NCBI RefSeq assembly: GCF_000145255.1
Contig: NC_014394.1
Location: 2,356,001 to 2,420,000, forward strand
DNA from: Gallionella capsiferriformans ES-2
GTDB lineage: Bacteria; Pseudomonadota; Gammaproteobacteria; Burkholderiales; Gallionellaceae
DNA length: 64,000 bases
Reading direction: 5' to 3'
Numbering within the stretch: the stretch's first letter is position 1; each line of letters opens with the position of its first letter. Positions 30,453 to 39,879 of this stretch are shown piece by piece. The notes under the pieces are model-generated. The model worked only from the letters and a program-made list of their open reading frames with translations, was not told the origin of the DNA and did no database searches. The position numbers and the translations under genes are program-made.

Positions 30453-31814
30453 TTGTTCAAACTGTTTTTTTCGCTGCTGCTAACCGCCTGCGCACTGAGC
30501 GCACAGGCAGAAGATCAGATCACCCCGCCCCGGATCATCCTCCCTTGCGCGCGCAATATCGAACTGATACTGAGCGATGCGCCTGAGTACGGCGATCTGT
30601 GGCAGCGACTGCGCGAGGGCTTTACGATGCGGCAAATCAGCGATCCGCTCGTTACGCATCACGAACAATGGTATGCAAAACGCCCGGCCTATATCGCCCG
30701 AATGATGACCCGGGCCAACCGTTATCTGTATTACATCACCTCCGAAGTCGAGCGTCGCGGCATGCCCGCTGAAATCGCCTTGCTGCCAATGATAGAAAGC
30801 GCCTTTAACCCGGGCGCCTATTCGACCAGCAATGCCTCCGGCATCTGGCAATTCATCCCGTCCACCGGAAAAAATTTCGGCATGCGGCAAAACTGGTGGT
30901 ATGACGGCCGGCGCGACATCATAGGCGCGACCAACGGTGCGCTCGATTATCTGGAAAAACTGCACACCATGTTCGGCGACTGGGAATTGGCACTCGCGGC
31001 CTATAACTGGGGGGAAGGTTCGGTACATCGCGCCCAGATGCGCAATCGAAAACTCGGCCTGCCGGTCGATTACGCAAGCTTAAAACTACCGAATGAAACA
31101 CGCAATTACCTGCCGAAACTGATCGCGATCAAAAATATCGTCGCCAACCCGTCAAAGTTTGGCCTGAGCCTGTCCGACATCCCAAACAAACCCTACTTCA
31201 TGTCGGTCGCCACGTCGAAACACATGGACGTTAAACTGGCAGCGCAACTGGCGGATATCAGCCGCGAAGAGTTTATTGCGCTCAATCCCGCACACAACCG
31301 CCCGGTCCTCTTGCAAAACAGCAACGATTATATTTTGCTGCCGACAGACAGCGTCCTGACTTATAAAAACAATCTGGAAAACTATGACAAACCGCTGGTG
31401 AGCTGGCAGGCCTATCGCGCCAAAAAGGGTGAGCGGCTCGACCATCTGGCGCCGCGTTTTGGCCTGACGCTGGAGCGCCTCAAATCCGTCAACGGCTTAT
31501 CTGCCCGCGACAATCTAAGCGACGGGGAAACGCTGCTGGTGCCGCTTAACGGGGAGGTTGCAGAAAACGAAGGGGAGTTTGAAGCTTTCAACATGCACTT
31601 GCACCCCACTGCAAAAATCGACCGCGATGGCGCCTCGATCAAATACAACGCACACAGCGACGAACCGCTGGACAAGCTGGCCTCCCGCTACCATGTCAGC
31701 GTTGCAAGCTTAAAAAACTGGCAGAGCAAGCCCAAGGGGCGCGCTAAATCTGCACGCGTCTCGCACACGGCACATAAACCGGCACATAAACCTGTGCGCC
31801 GTAAACACCATTAA
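30453..31814 (+). CDS. mltD: Membrane-bound lytic murein transglycosylase D with LysM repeats
   Basis: A 453-residue exported peptidoglycan lyase. It begins with a signal peptide (FKLFFSLLLTACALSAQAED). The SLT domain carries catalytic Glu115 in LLPMIESAFNPGAYS and the motif SGIWQFIPSTGKNFGM, then AAYNWGEGSVHRA. LysM-type glycan-binding repeats follow at about 330-375 (KKGERLDHLAPRFGLTLERL) and, more divergent, at 400-440 (EPLDKLASRYHVSVASLKNW). The C-terminus is very basic with His repeats. The apparent start is TTG at 30453; no ATG is available before the signal peptide. Confidence 0.92.
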   Translation: MFKLFFSLLLTACALSAQAEDQITPPRIILPCARNIELILSDAPEYGDLWQRLREGFTMRQISDPLVTHHEQWYAKRPAYIARMMTRANRYLYYITSEVERRGMPAEIALLPMIESAFNPGAYSTSNASGIWQFIPSTGKNFGMRQNWWYDGRRDIIGATNGALDYLEKLHTMFGDWELALAAYNWGEGSVHRAQMRNRKLGLPVDYASLKLPNETRNYLPKLIAIKNIVANPSKFGLSLSDIPNKPYFMSVATSKHMDVKLAAQLADISREEFIALNPAHNRPVLLQNSNDYILLPTDSVLTYKNNLENYDKPLVSWQAYRAKKGERLDHLAPRFGLTLERLKSVNGLSARDNLSDGETLLVPLNGEVAENEGEFEAFNMHLHPTAKIDRDGASIKYNAHSDEPLDKLASRYHVSVASLKNWQSKPKGRAKSARVSHTAHKPAHKPVRRKHH

Positions 31815-31816
31815 TT

Positions 31817-32113
31817 TTATCGATGCGGTATTTTTTTGGCGAGTTCGTTAACGAAACGCCAGGCTCGCCACGCTCGCAAGCCGCCTTTGATCAAAGCAGA
31901 AATGCCGCGCTGCCGCACGATGGCCAGACTTAACACGCCCGCTACCAGTACGGCATGCCCGCGCACAAAGCTCACCATCCGCCACGCACCGTCGGCCACT
32001 TGAAACGCCGGCCGCAAATTGACCGCGATGTCCGCCAACTGTTCGCGCTGCGCGCTGATATTGTCACGCAGCAACTGACGGCGTGCCAGCATCACCTGTC
32101 TGCGTTTAGTCAT
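31817..32113 (-). CDS. yqjK: YqjK-like protein
   Basis: A 98-residue basic protein. The N-terminus is charged and helical (TKRRQVMLARRQLLRDNISA), followed by a short hydrophobic segment (HAVLVAGVLSLAIVRQRGI) and a basic tail (KGGLRAWRAWRFVNELAKKI). This is the YqjK family. The ATG at 32113 overlaps the yqjE gene by 8 bp; the longer frame lies within yqjE. It is the third gene of the yqjD-yqjE-yqjK operon. Function is unknown; in E. coli the cluster is linked to stationary phase and ribosome association through YqjD. Confidence 0.8.
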   Translation of the reverse strand: MTKRRQVMLARRQLLRDNISAQREQLADIAVNLRPAFQVADGAWRMVSFVRGHAVLVAGVLSLAIVRQRGISALIKGGLRAWRAWRFVNELAKKIPHR

Positions 32114-32489
32114 GCGTACCATCCAGCTGTTCGCGATCGACCGCGAGTTCTGCCAGCGTGACCGAAAACAAGGTGCTTTTTCTGCGCGAAATGCACAACA
32201 GCTTATTCGCCAGCAGCACACCCGTGACCACAAACAGCGCACTGAGTCCGCCCAGCACCGCCAGACGATAGGTATCCCAAAACAGCACAACGACAAACGT
32301 CGTCAGCAACAGGATGCCCATCCCAAAACAAAACAGCGCGGTGAAAAAATAAAGGAGCATCTGCTCCAACTGCAGACGCTCCTCATATAATTCATTTGCA
32401 AGCAACGCAAGCCTGGTTGACGCAACCGACGTCAGCGTGGACAACAACCGCCTGACTGACCCCAGCAGACCTGAGTTAACTGCTGACAT
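32106..32489 (-). CDS. yqjE: YqjE-like phage-holin-family membrane protein
   Basis: A 127-residue protein with two TM helices (LLYFFTALFCFGMGILLLTT, LAVLGGLSALFVVTGVLLA) and an amphipathic N-terminus (LGSVRRLLSTLTSVASTRLA). This matches the Phage_holin_3_6/YqjE family. It begins at 32489, overlapping the yqjD stop (TAATG). Role unknown. Confidence 0.85.
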   Translation of the reverse strand: MSAVNSGLLGSVRRLLSTLTSVASTRLALLANELYEERLQLEQMLLYFFTALFCFGMGILLLTTFVVVLFWDTYRLAVLGGLSALFVVTGVLLANKLLCISRRKSTLFSVTLAELAVDREQLDGTHD

Positions 32490-32815
32490 TACCGGCCGCG
32501 CGAGATCAGCATGCCCACCACAAGCCCCACACCGGCAGCAATACCCACCGCACGCCATGGATTCTCATGCACATATTCATCCGTAGCACGCGCCGCCTCG
32601 CGGGTTTTTTCCAGCATCGCTTCTTCAGCATCCGCCAGACGTCCCTTTGCCGCGCTCAAACTATCCTGAATGCGCTCACGAGCCGCACTGACTTTTTCTC
32701 CCGCCTGACCTGCTGTCGCGCGGAGCAACTCTTCGGCATCAGACACCACCAATTGCAAGTCCTGCATCAATTTTTCCTTGCTGATGTCGTTTGTGCCCGA
32801 TAAATTTTGACTCAT
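32489..32815 (-). CDS. yqjD: ElaB/YqjD/DUF883 family membrane-anchored protein
   Basis: A 108-residue protein. A long charged helix or coiled coil (KEKLMQDLQLVVSDAEELLR, AARERIQDSLSAAKGRLADA) ends in a C-terminal TM helix (RAVGIAAGVGLVVGMLIS) with the typical NPWRAVG motif and RGR end. In E. coli, YqjD binds ribosomes and places them at the inner membrane in stationary phase. First gene of the yqj operon. Confidence 0.9.
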   Translation of the reverse strand: MSQNLSGTNDISKEKLMQDLQLVVSDAEELLRATAGQAGEKVSAARERIQDSLSAAKGRLADAEEAMLEKTREAARATDEYVHENPWRAVGIAAGVGLVVGMLISRGR

Positions 32816-32900
32816 GATGCTCTCCTGAACGGTTTAGTTGATGAATAAAATCTCTGCCACCTTTTTAATCTAATGCCGGCATCCCGTCAACCGGTATTGA

Positions 32901-34886
32901 CTAAAAATGGCAATGCACCACATGGCTTTCCGAAATATTCACCGCCGGCGGATAGTGTGCCCGGCAAATATCCTGAACAGCAGGGCAGCGCGGGGCAAAA
33001 TGGCAACCTGCGGGCGGGTTCGCCGGCGATGGCAAATCCCCTGCCAGACGGATATATTCGCGCGCCGCGCCATCGATACGCGGCACAGCCGACAGCAAGG
33101 CCTGCGTATAGGGGTGAGCCGGATGAGTCAACACATCGTCCGTGCTGCCGCGCTCAACGATGCGCCCCAGATACATCACACAAACCTCATGCGCAAGGTA
33201 CGCGACCACGGCCAGATTGTGCGTGATAAACAAATAGGAAAGATCCAATTCCAGTTGCAGCGACTTGAGCAAATTCAAGATTTGCGCCTGCACCGACACG
33301 TCAAGCGCACTGGTCGGCTCATCGCAAATCAGCAATCCGGGCGATACGGCAAGCGCACGGGCGATTGCGATGCGCTGGCGCTGACCGCCGGAAAACTCGT
33401 GCGGATAACGCCATTTGGCGGCACGTTCCAGCCCCACCTTATCAAGCAATCCGTCAATGTGCACCTGACGCGCCGCGCTATTACCCCCCACTTTGAGCGC
33501 ACTCATCCCCTCTTCGAGGATTTCCGCCACGCGCATCTTGGGATTGAGCGACGCGTAAGGGTCCTGAAACACCATCTGCATCGATGCGCGCTGCCCCCTC
33601 ACCCGCTCACGCCCGTCGAACACGACACGGCCTGCCGTGGACGGAATCAATTGCAACAAGGCCTTGCCCAGCGTCGTCTTGCCGCACCCCGATTCGCCCA
33701 CGATGGCGAGCGTTTTTCCTTTAGCTATCGAAAGCGAGACGCCATCCACGGCTTTGACCTGCCCCACGACTCGCTGCAAAATTCCCTTGCGGATCGGGAA
33801 GTGAACGTGTAAATCCGAGACTTCTAGGATCGATGCCTGAGGCGTGAGGATAGCGTTGAATCTCGCGGCCGCCTTTGAGGTTTTTTCCTCAAACCTCAAT
33901 CCGCGATCTTCAATCCTGTCTTTCTGCTCCTCAATCCTGTTATATAGGTGGCAGCGCACACCTTGACCCTGATTGACAATTGTCCATTCAGGTGTTTTTT
34001 CGCGGCACAGCTCCCAAGCCCGATCGCAGCGCGGCGCAAAGCGGCAGCCCTGAACAATCGATCCCATGGGCGGCACGCTGCCGGCAATCGCCGCCAGCGC
34101 CTGATCGCGCAATCCTGCCTGCGGCAGAGCGGCAAACAGTTTTTGGGTGTAAGGGTGCAGCGGGCGGGCGAATAATTCCTGACGAGAGGCCTGCTCGGCT
34201 ATCTGGCCTGCATACATGACGCCTACGCGATGCGCGGTTTCGGCCACCACACCCAAATCGTGCGTGATCAGCAACATCGCCATGCCTGTCGCCGCTTGCG
34301 TGTCGCGCAACAGTTGCAGCACCTGAGCCTGTATCGTCACATCGAGCGCCGTGGTCGGCTCATCGGCGACCAGCAAGCGCGGTTTGCCTGCCAGCGCCAT
34401 CGCGATCATCACACGCTGCTTCATGCCGCCTGACAACTGGAACGGATATTCATGGACGCGCCGCGCCGCATCAGGAATCCCGACCCCGTCCAGCAACTCG
34501 ACACAGCGCTGCTGTGCCAGAGCGCCCGACAACCCTTGATGCAAGGCCAGCACCTCAACGATCTGCGCCCCCACCGTCATCACAGGATTGAGACTCAGTC
34601 CCGGCTCCTGAAAAATCATCGCCATCGATCCGCCGCGAATGCCGCGCATCTCACGCTCCGGCAAGTCAAACAAAGCCGCCTCACCCAGCACGACGTCCCC
34701 TGACAGGTTGGCGACCCCGTCAGGCAGCAGCCGCATCAGGGAGAGCGCCGTCATCGACTTGCCGCAGCCGGATTCCCCGAGCAGCGCAAAGGTCTCGCCG
34801 GCCGCTATCTCAAACGAAATCCCGTCCACGATGGCAAGCCCGCTGGCGAGCCCCGTAACCAGATGATTGACTTTAAGCAGGCTCAT
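32901..34886 (-). CDS. Fused dual-ATPase subunit of a peptide ABC transporter (YejF-like)
   Basis: A 661-residue cytoplasmic ATPase with two complete ABC domains. Domain 1 (about 1-260) has Walker [10 protein letters not shown], signature LSGGMKQR and Walker B LLVADEP; domain 2 (about 330-590) has [17 protein letters not shown] and LLICDEP. Both carry the oligopeptide-type C-terminal zinc/Cys extension ([38 protein letters not shown]). The ATG at 34886 overlaps the permease stop (ATGA); the longer frame is in the permease gene. Last gene of a four-gene operon. Confidence 0.93.
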   Translation of the reverse strand: MSLLKVNHLVTGLASGLAIVDGISFEIAAGETFALLGESGCGKSMTALSLMRLLPDGVANLSGDVVLGEAALFDLPEREMRGIRGGSMAMIFQEPGLSLNPVMTVGAQIVEVLALHQGLSGALAQQRCVELLDGVGIPDAARRVHEYPFQLSGGMKQRVMIAMALAGKPRLLVADEPTTALDVTIQAQVLQLLRDTQAATGMAMLLITHDLGVVAETAHRVGVMYAGQIAEQASRQELFARPLHPYTQKLFAALPQAGLRDQALAAIAGSVPPMGSIVQGCRFAPRCDRAWELCREKTPEWTIVNQGQGVRCHLYNRIEEQKDRIEDRGLRFEEKTSKAAARFNAILTPQASILEVSDLHVHFPIRKGILQRVVGQVKAVDGVSLSIAKGKTLAIVGESGCGKTTLGKALLQLIPSTAGRVVFDGRERVRGQRASMQMVFQDPYASLNPKMRVAEILEEGMSALKVGGNSAARQVHIDGLLDKVGLERAAKWRYPHEFSGGQRQRIAIARALAVSPGLLICDEPTSALDVSVQAQILNLLKSLQLELDLSYLFITHNLAVVAYLAHEVCVMYLGRIVERGSTDDVLTHPAHPYTQALLSAVPRIDGAAREYIRLAGDLPSPANPPAGCHFAPRCPAVQDICRAHYPPAVNISESHVVHCHF

Positions 34887-36178
34887 GAACGGTTTAACCT
34901 CGGATCGAAGGCATCGCGCACGGCATCCGCGAACAAGTTGGCGGAGAGCACCAACGCCAGCATAAAGCCGAAGGCGGCAGCCAGCGCCCACCACACCATC
35001 GGCTCTCGCGCCATCTCAAGCCTCGCGCCGTTGATCATGGTACCGAAACTGATCATCGAGGGATCGACCCCCACGCCGACATAGGACAACACTGCTTCGG
35101 CGAGCACCAGCCCTGAAAAATCCATCACCAGCGCAATCAAAATGATGTGCATCACGTTCGGGATAATGTGGCGCGACAAGATGCGCATCGATGACACGCC
35201 AAAGGATTGCGCCGCCTGTATATATTCCATCTCGCGCAGTTTCAAAGTCTCGCCGCGCAGCAAACGGCACAGTCCGGTCCAGCTCGTCATGCCCAGTATC
35301 AAACACAAAAACACCAGCCGTAAATCGGCGCGCGAGGCGGCGGTATCAAACCAGTTAGGATGCGTATCTATCGTCACCTGCATCATCAACACCGCAGCAG
35401 CAATCAACAGCACGCTGGGAATCGAGCTCAGCACCGTATAGATATACTGGATCACATCATCCACCCAGCCGCGAAAATAGCCGGCGGCCACCCCCAAAAA
35501 CAGCGCCAGCGGCAAAGTCACCAACGTCGTCACCGTGCCGATGATCAGCCCCGTGCGGATACTTTTTAGCGACAGATACAGCACATCTTGCCCTACCTTA
35601 TCGGTGCCCAGCACATGATAGACAGCCGCTAAATTCGCGGTCATGCCGATCAGTGCGGCCAAAATCACCACGGTCACAAAGATCGCGCGCCGCGCCCTAA
35701 ACCCCAGTAGCACGCCCGCTAACACGCCCGCTAGCGCACCTGTCAGCGCACGCCTGGCGACATCCGCACCGGAGGCCTCGGGCAAATGCGCGCCGCCATA
35801 TTTGAGTCTGGGATAGGCGCGCACCACGCGCCCCTGAGCGTCAGTGGTACTTTCCTTCGCATACAGCGCAACGGCCAGCGGCGCCGAATACGTTTTTTCG
35901 GTGTGCAGGCGCAGCGGTTCTGCCAGCTTGTCGAACACGCTCAACACTTCGGGCGAATACGCCCCGTTCAACGCGACGCGGTAGTGCAAGGTGTCGAGCA
36001 ATCCCACCAGCACGAACAGGGACAACACCAGCAAGGAACACATCGCTACAGCGCTCTTGCCGACCCGCCGCCAGGGCAGCAACAGATGTTCATGGCAGCG
36101 GATATGCCAAAATGCAGCCCCGCACGCACCCAGCAGCAAAAAGACCAGCGCATCGCTCCACAGGATTACCGGCATCAT
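34883..36178 (-). CDS. Peptide ABC transporter permease (YejE/OppC-like)
   Basis: A 431-residue integral membrane protein. It has an N-terminal extension with an extra TM helix (SDALVFLLLGACGAAFWHI), a TM near residue 45, a long periplasmic stretch (about 65-135), and the C-terminal BPD_transp_1 core with the EAA loop (EYIQAAQSFGVSSMRILSRH) followed by IPNVMHIILIALVMD. Overlaps both neighbours by ATGA. It pairs with the YejB-like permease to form the pore. Confidence 0.9.
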   Translation of the reverse strand: MMPVILWSDALVFLLLGACGAAFWHIRCHEHLLLPWRRVGKSAVAMCSLLVLSLFVLVGLLDTLHYRVALNGAYSPEVLSVFDKLAEPLRLHTEKTYSAPLAVALYAKESTTDAQGRVVRAYPRLKYGGAHLPEASGADVARRALTGALAGVLAGVLLGFRARRAIFVTVVILAALIGMTANLAAVYHVLGTDKVGQDVLYLSLKSIRTGLIIGTVTTLVTLPLALFLGVAAGYFRGWVDDVIQYIYTVLSSIPSVLLIAAAVLMMQVTIDTHPNWFDTAASRADLRLVFLCLILGMTSWTGLCRLLRGETLKLREMEYIQAAQSFGVSSMRILSRHIIPNVMHIILIALVMDFSGLVLAEAVLSYVGVGVDPSMISFGTMINGARLEMAREPMVWWALAAAFGFMLALVLSANLFADAVRDAFDPRLNRS

Positions 36179-37146
36179 GACAAGCGCACCCTGGGATCCA
36201 CCATCGTGTAGGAAATATCGGTGAGTATCAGCCCTGCGATATACAGCAAGGAACCTAAAAACACCATCGCGCGCACCACCGAAAAATCCTGCGCGTTGAT
36301 CGCATCGATCGTATAGCTGCCAAGACCCGGAATACCGAAGAATGATTCAGTGAGCAAGCTGCCCATGAACAACAGGGGAATCACCACGACCACACCGGTC
36401 AGGATCGGAATCATCGCGTTTTTGAGCACATGGGTAAACAACACCCGCAGTTCGGACAAGCCTTTAGCGCGCGCAGTACGCACGTAATCACGACCGATTT
36501 CCTCTAAAAATATCGTGCGATACCAGCGACTGGAAGACCCTATTCCGCCAATCACACCGATGATCACAGGCAGCACGACGAACTTAAATCCGCCATCGCC
36601 GTAGCCTGAGATCGGCACCAGATGCCAGAGTTTGCTCACCAGAAACTGGCCGCCGATAATGTAAAACAATCCGGATATCGACATCAGCACGACGCACAGT
36701 GCAACCCCGGCGATATCGAGGGCGGTGGCGCGAAACAAGGTCATCAGCAAGGCGAAACTGACATAACAGGCAAGGCCAATCATAAAAGTCGGCAAGGCGA
36801 TCGCCAGACTCGGCCCCATCCGCGTGGCGATTTCATGCGAGATACTGCGCCCGTCATCAGAATAGCCAAAATCCAGCACAAACATACTGGCTGATTTGTG
36901 CCAGAAAATTGTATCGGTCAATTGCCCGGCACCGGCAGCCTGGCTATTGACCAGCAAGGGCTTATCGTACCCCTTCTGCACCTTCCACTTCTCGATCGCC
37001 TCGGGTGTCACGCGCTTAATCCCAAGTTGCATACGCGCCATGTCGTCCGGCGTATTCACGACAAAAAACAGCGCGAAGGTGAGCAGATTCACCCCGATCA
37101 GAATCGGGACGGCATAGAGTAGGCGGCGAATGAGATAGGCTATCAT
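36175..37146 (-). CDS. Peptide ABC transporter permease (YejB/OppB-like)
   Basis: A 323-residue permease beginning MIAYLIRRLLYAVPILIGVN, the classical DppB/OppB opening. The EAA loop is YVRTARAKGLSELRVLFTHV with the following LKNAMIPILTGVVVVIPLL. The ATG at 37146 is chosen over the upstream Met at 37317 since the extension is non-membrane and lies in the intergenic region. It overlaps the YejE-like gene by ATGA and follows the substrate-binding lipoprotein gene by about 90 bp. Confidence 0.92.
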   Translation of the reverse strand: MIAYLIRRLLYAVPILIGVNLLTFALFFVVNTPDDMARMQLGIKRVTPEAIEKWKVQKGYDKPLLVNSQAAGAGQLTDTIFWHKSASMFVLDFGYSDDGRSISHEIATRMGPSLAIALPTFMIGLACYVSFALLMTLFRATALDIAGVALCVVLMSISGLFYIIGGQFLVSKLWHLVPISGYGDGGFKFVVLPVIIGVIGGIGSSSRWYRTIFLEEIGRDYVRTARAKGLSELRVLFTHVLKNAMIPILTGVVVVIPLLFMGSLLTESFFGIPGLGSYTIDAINAQDFSVVRAMVFLGSLLYIAGLILTDISYTMVDPRVRLS

Positions 37147-37235
37147 GAGTGCGCTATTGTACGGATAAACCAGCCCCGGCCAAACAGTCTGCCCTTCTTG
37201 TCGAGATGTGAATAGAAAAATGGCATCTAAGCGTA

Positions 37236-39371
37236 CTACCTGCTGCGCGCTTCTTTTTTCTGCAGCACCTGCCACAGCCAGAGTCCCGACAGCAGGATCA
37301 GCCCCAGCGCCGACCATAGCGGCCAGCGTGAAGGATGATTCCAGCGGGCGCGCAGCTCATCGCGCAGACTTGCCTCAACCCGCCAGTATTTGAGCTTGTT
37401 GTTCGCCATGACGCTGGGTTTGACGTTATGCAGCCAGCCGTGTTGCAACACGTAGTTCTTCGGATGATAGCCCCACAGCCAGGGCGAATCGCGGCGCAAA
37501 ATTTCCAGCATCTGATCGATGATCACCTGCCGCGCCGGACTGTTCTCCATATTTTTCATTTGCAGGAACAAACGGTCATAGTCAGGATTGCTGTAATTGG
37601 CCGCATTCTCGCCCGCATGGCTCACCTTGCCCTGCGGCCCATGCAGCAAAAACAGGAAATTCTCAGGATCGGGATAATCGGCATTCCAGCCGAAATAAAA
37701 CATCTGCGTGTCGCCACGGCGAATTTTGTCCTGAAAACGGTTGTAATCGGTGCTGCGCACCACCAGCTGCACATTAAGCTTGTCGAACTGTTTGCGCATC
37801 CAGTCCAGGCGCGACTTGTTGCCGACGCCGGTCGCGGTGGTGTCCAGATTGATCACCAGCGGCTGATGCGTGTTGATATCCACCCCGTCCGGATAGCCGG
37901 CTTCAGCTAATAGACGCCGGGCTTCAGCAATCGGCTTTCTCACAGGCTGCCCACCCACCCAGTCGTACACGAACTTATTCATGCCCGCCTCCCCTTCACG
38001 GTAACCGAAGATACCCGGCGGAATGGGAGATTGCGCAGAAACCCCCCGTCCGTTGGCAAAGATGGAAACAAATTCCTCAAAATCCACCGCGATCGCAATC
38101 GCCTGCCTTAACTTACGGGCCCGCTCTGAACTCCCCCCCACCACAGGATCGAGCCAGTTAAAACCGGTATACATCGTCGAGGTGGCAACCGAGGTAGAGA
38201 GCGTGATGCCCTGCTCGCGCATTTCATCCGACACGCTGGCGTCGCCGCCGACACTGACCTGCACCGCCTGATCAAAACTATCCGAACTGATGCCGGAGGC
38301 ATCGAAATAGCCCTGTAAAAACTTGTTCCAGTAAGGAATCGTCTCCTTTTCCAGCGTAAAGACCACTCGATCGATCAGCGGCAAATGCTTGCCCGCATCC
38401 ACCAGCAGTCCGGCCTTGGCATCAGACGCTTCACCCTCTGCCGGATAGCGTTCGCTGTCGAAATAAGGATTTTTAGACAGCACCATGCGCCGGTTCGGAT
38501 TATTCTCAGACAGGTAATAGGGTCCGCTCCCCACCGGCCACCAGTCAAGCGACAGATTGCGCTCGCGCATCCCCGCCTGCGCATAAAAGCGCTCGGCTTC
38601 AGGCGGCATCGGGGCGAAAAATGGCATAGCCAGCCAATAGGCGAACTGCGGGTATTTGCCGTGTATCGTAATGCGGTAGGTGGTGTCATCGACCACTTCG
38701 GCGCCAGTCAGGGGATAAGCTGACAGATCGAGAAAAGCTGCGGGCTGCTTCTGCACCACCTGCTGCAAGGTGTCCGCATACGCTTTCAAGCCGACGATGT
38801 ACTCGCTCATCACGCCGTAAATCGGCAAATGCAGCTGCGGACTCGCCAGCCTTTTGATCTGATTCACATAATCAGCGGCATTCACCACACGCGTTCCGCT
38901 GTGCGCAAAATCGGCCGGCGCGTGTACGTCGTGCAGCTCAGCGAGCGTCAAATGCTCGTACTCCAAACGACCATCATTGGTGCGTGCAAAGGCCGGATGC
39001 GGTTGATAACGCATGCCGGGCTTGATGTGAATTTCATAAACGCTGTAAGCGATTTTTTCCGCTGGCGCATCATCCGGCAGCGAGCGATGCTGCGTATCCT
39101 GATAGGTAACGGTCGGCATTAAACTTGCCGCCTGCGGCACCAGCTGGTACGGCCGCTTCAGATAGTGATATTGCAGCGGCGGCGCGTAAATATTGCTGAT
39201 GAACTCATATTCGTTCTCGCTGTAAGCCTGTGCAGGATCGAGATGTTTAGGGCGCTCGGTGAATGCGGTATAAAGAATGGACTGCCCCGCCTCCGATGCA
39301 GGATAGGGATTATTCCACTCATCGCATGCGCTAAGCAGTAGAAGCAACAAGATTCCGGCAAGAGATTTCAT
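37236..39371 (-). CDS. Peptide ABC transporter substrate-binding lipoprotein with C-terminal TM helix
   Basis: A 711-residue family 5 solute-binding protein. A lipoprotein signal (MKSLAGILLLLLLSAC, Cys16) starts it at 39371. The SBP_bac_5 domain includes NIYAPPLQYHYLKRPYQLVP, GSGPYYLSENNPNRRMVLSK and FYFGWNADYPDPENFLFLLH. Unusually, after the domain a hydrophobic helix (about 685-703, PLWSALGLILLSGLWLWQV) and a basic tail (KKEARSR) follow, so the protein seems anchored at both ends. It heads the operon of two permeases and a dual ATPase. Confidence 0.9.
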   Translation of the reverse strand: MKSLAGILLLLLLSACDEWNNPYPASEAGQSILYTAFTERPKHLDPAQAYSENEYEFISNIYAPPLQYHYLKRPYQLVPQAASLMPTVTYQDTQHRSLPDDAPAEKIAYSVYEIHIKPGMRYQPHPAFARTNDGRLEYEHLTLAELHDVHAPADFAHSGTRVVNAADYVNQIKRLASPQLHLPIYGVMSEYIVGLKAYADTLQQVVQKQPAAFLDLSAYPLTGAEVVDDTTYRITIHGKYPQFAYWLAMPFFAPMPPEAERFYAQAGMRERNLSLDWWPVGSGPYYLSENNPNRRMVLSKNPYFDSERYPAEGEASDAKAGLLVDAGKHLPLIDRVVFTLEKETIPYWNKFLQGYFDASGISSDSFDQAVQVSVGGDASVSDEMREQGITLSTSVATSTMYTGFNWLDPVVGGSSERARKLRQAIAIAVDFEEFVSIFANGRGVSAQSPIPPGIFGYREGEAGMNKFVYDWVGGQPVRKPIAEARRLLAEAGYPDGVDINTHQPLVINLDTTATGVGNKSRLDWMRKQFDKLNVQLVVRSTDYNRFQDKIRRGDTQMFYFGWNADYPDPENFLFLLHGPQGKVSHAGENAANYSNPDYDRLFLQMKNMENSPARQVIIDQMLEILRRDSPWLWGYHPKNYVLQHGWLHNVKPSVMANNKLKYWRVEASLRDELRARWNHPSRWPLWSALGLILLSGLWLWQVLQKKEARSR

Positions 39372-39461
39372 GGCGCGAGAGTGTAGCCGAACGCGGCAGT
39401 CATTGCCATCTAACAAAAATACCAGTAGAGTACGATCCTCACAACTACGAGGAGTCCTGTC

Positions 39462-39824
39462 ATGGCCATCTCAAGTGTAAGCATCAATCCGCCCTCCAGC
39501 GGTCAAATCAGCAGCCCGATCAGTCAGATCTTCAGCAATCAGGCCACGCCTGTTACCGACAGAGCTAAATCCAGCGCTGATACACCGCCCTCGACGATCG
39601 TGACCTTGTCCGCACAGGCGCAAAAATTAAGCCAGACTCAAACACAGACCAACGAAAACAGCCTGACTTACAGCGTGCAGAAGTCATCAACTGATCAAGA
39701 CAACGACAGCGATAACAGCTCAACCGGCAACGTAAAAGCGGTTCCTAAAGAAGCGAATGAAGCGATAGGCATTCAGTTCATAGCGGGCGAATTCAAGGGC
39801 GGTCGGATCAGCACCTACGCCTGA
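39462..39824 (+). CDS. Hypothetical Ser/Thr/Gln-rich protein
   Basis: A 120-residue polar protein preceded by a good GAGGAG ribosome binding site. It is low in complexity (SNQATPVTDRAKSSADTPPS, KLSQTQTQTNENSL, DQDNDSDNSSTGN) and probably disordered apart from the C-terminus (KEANEAIGIQFIAGEFKGGR). There is no signal peptide. I recognise no domain; the layout resembles small secreted or flagellar-associated disordered proteins, which is speculation. Divergent from the peptide transporter and 55 bp before the cyclase. Confidence 0.6.
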   Translation: MAISSVSINPPSSGQISSPISQIFSNQATPVTDRAKSSADTPPSTIVTLSAQAQKLSQTQTQTNENSLTYSVQKSSTDQDNDSDNSSTGNVKAVPKEANEAIGIQFIAGEFKGGRISTYA

Positions 39825-39879
39825 TGAACGATGCGGGCCATAATTTGCCGCACAAGGTATTTGTATAATCCGGTAGCTT

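Noticed and set aside
39462-39824. Possible flagellar or secretion substrate
   Set aside because: Composition alone suggests it; no flagellar or secretion gene is nearby, so no function is assigned.
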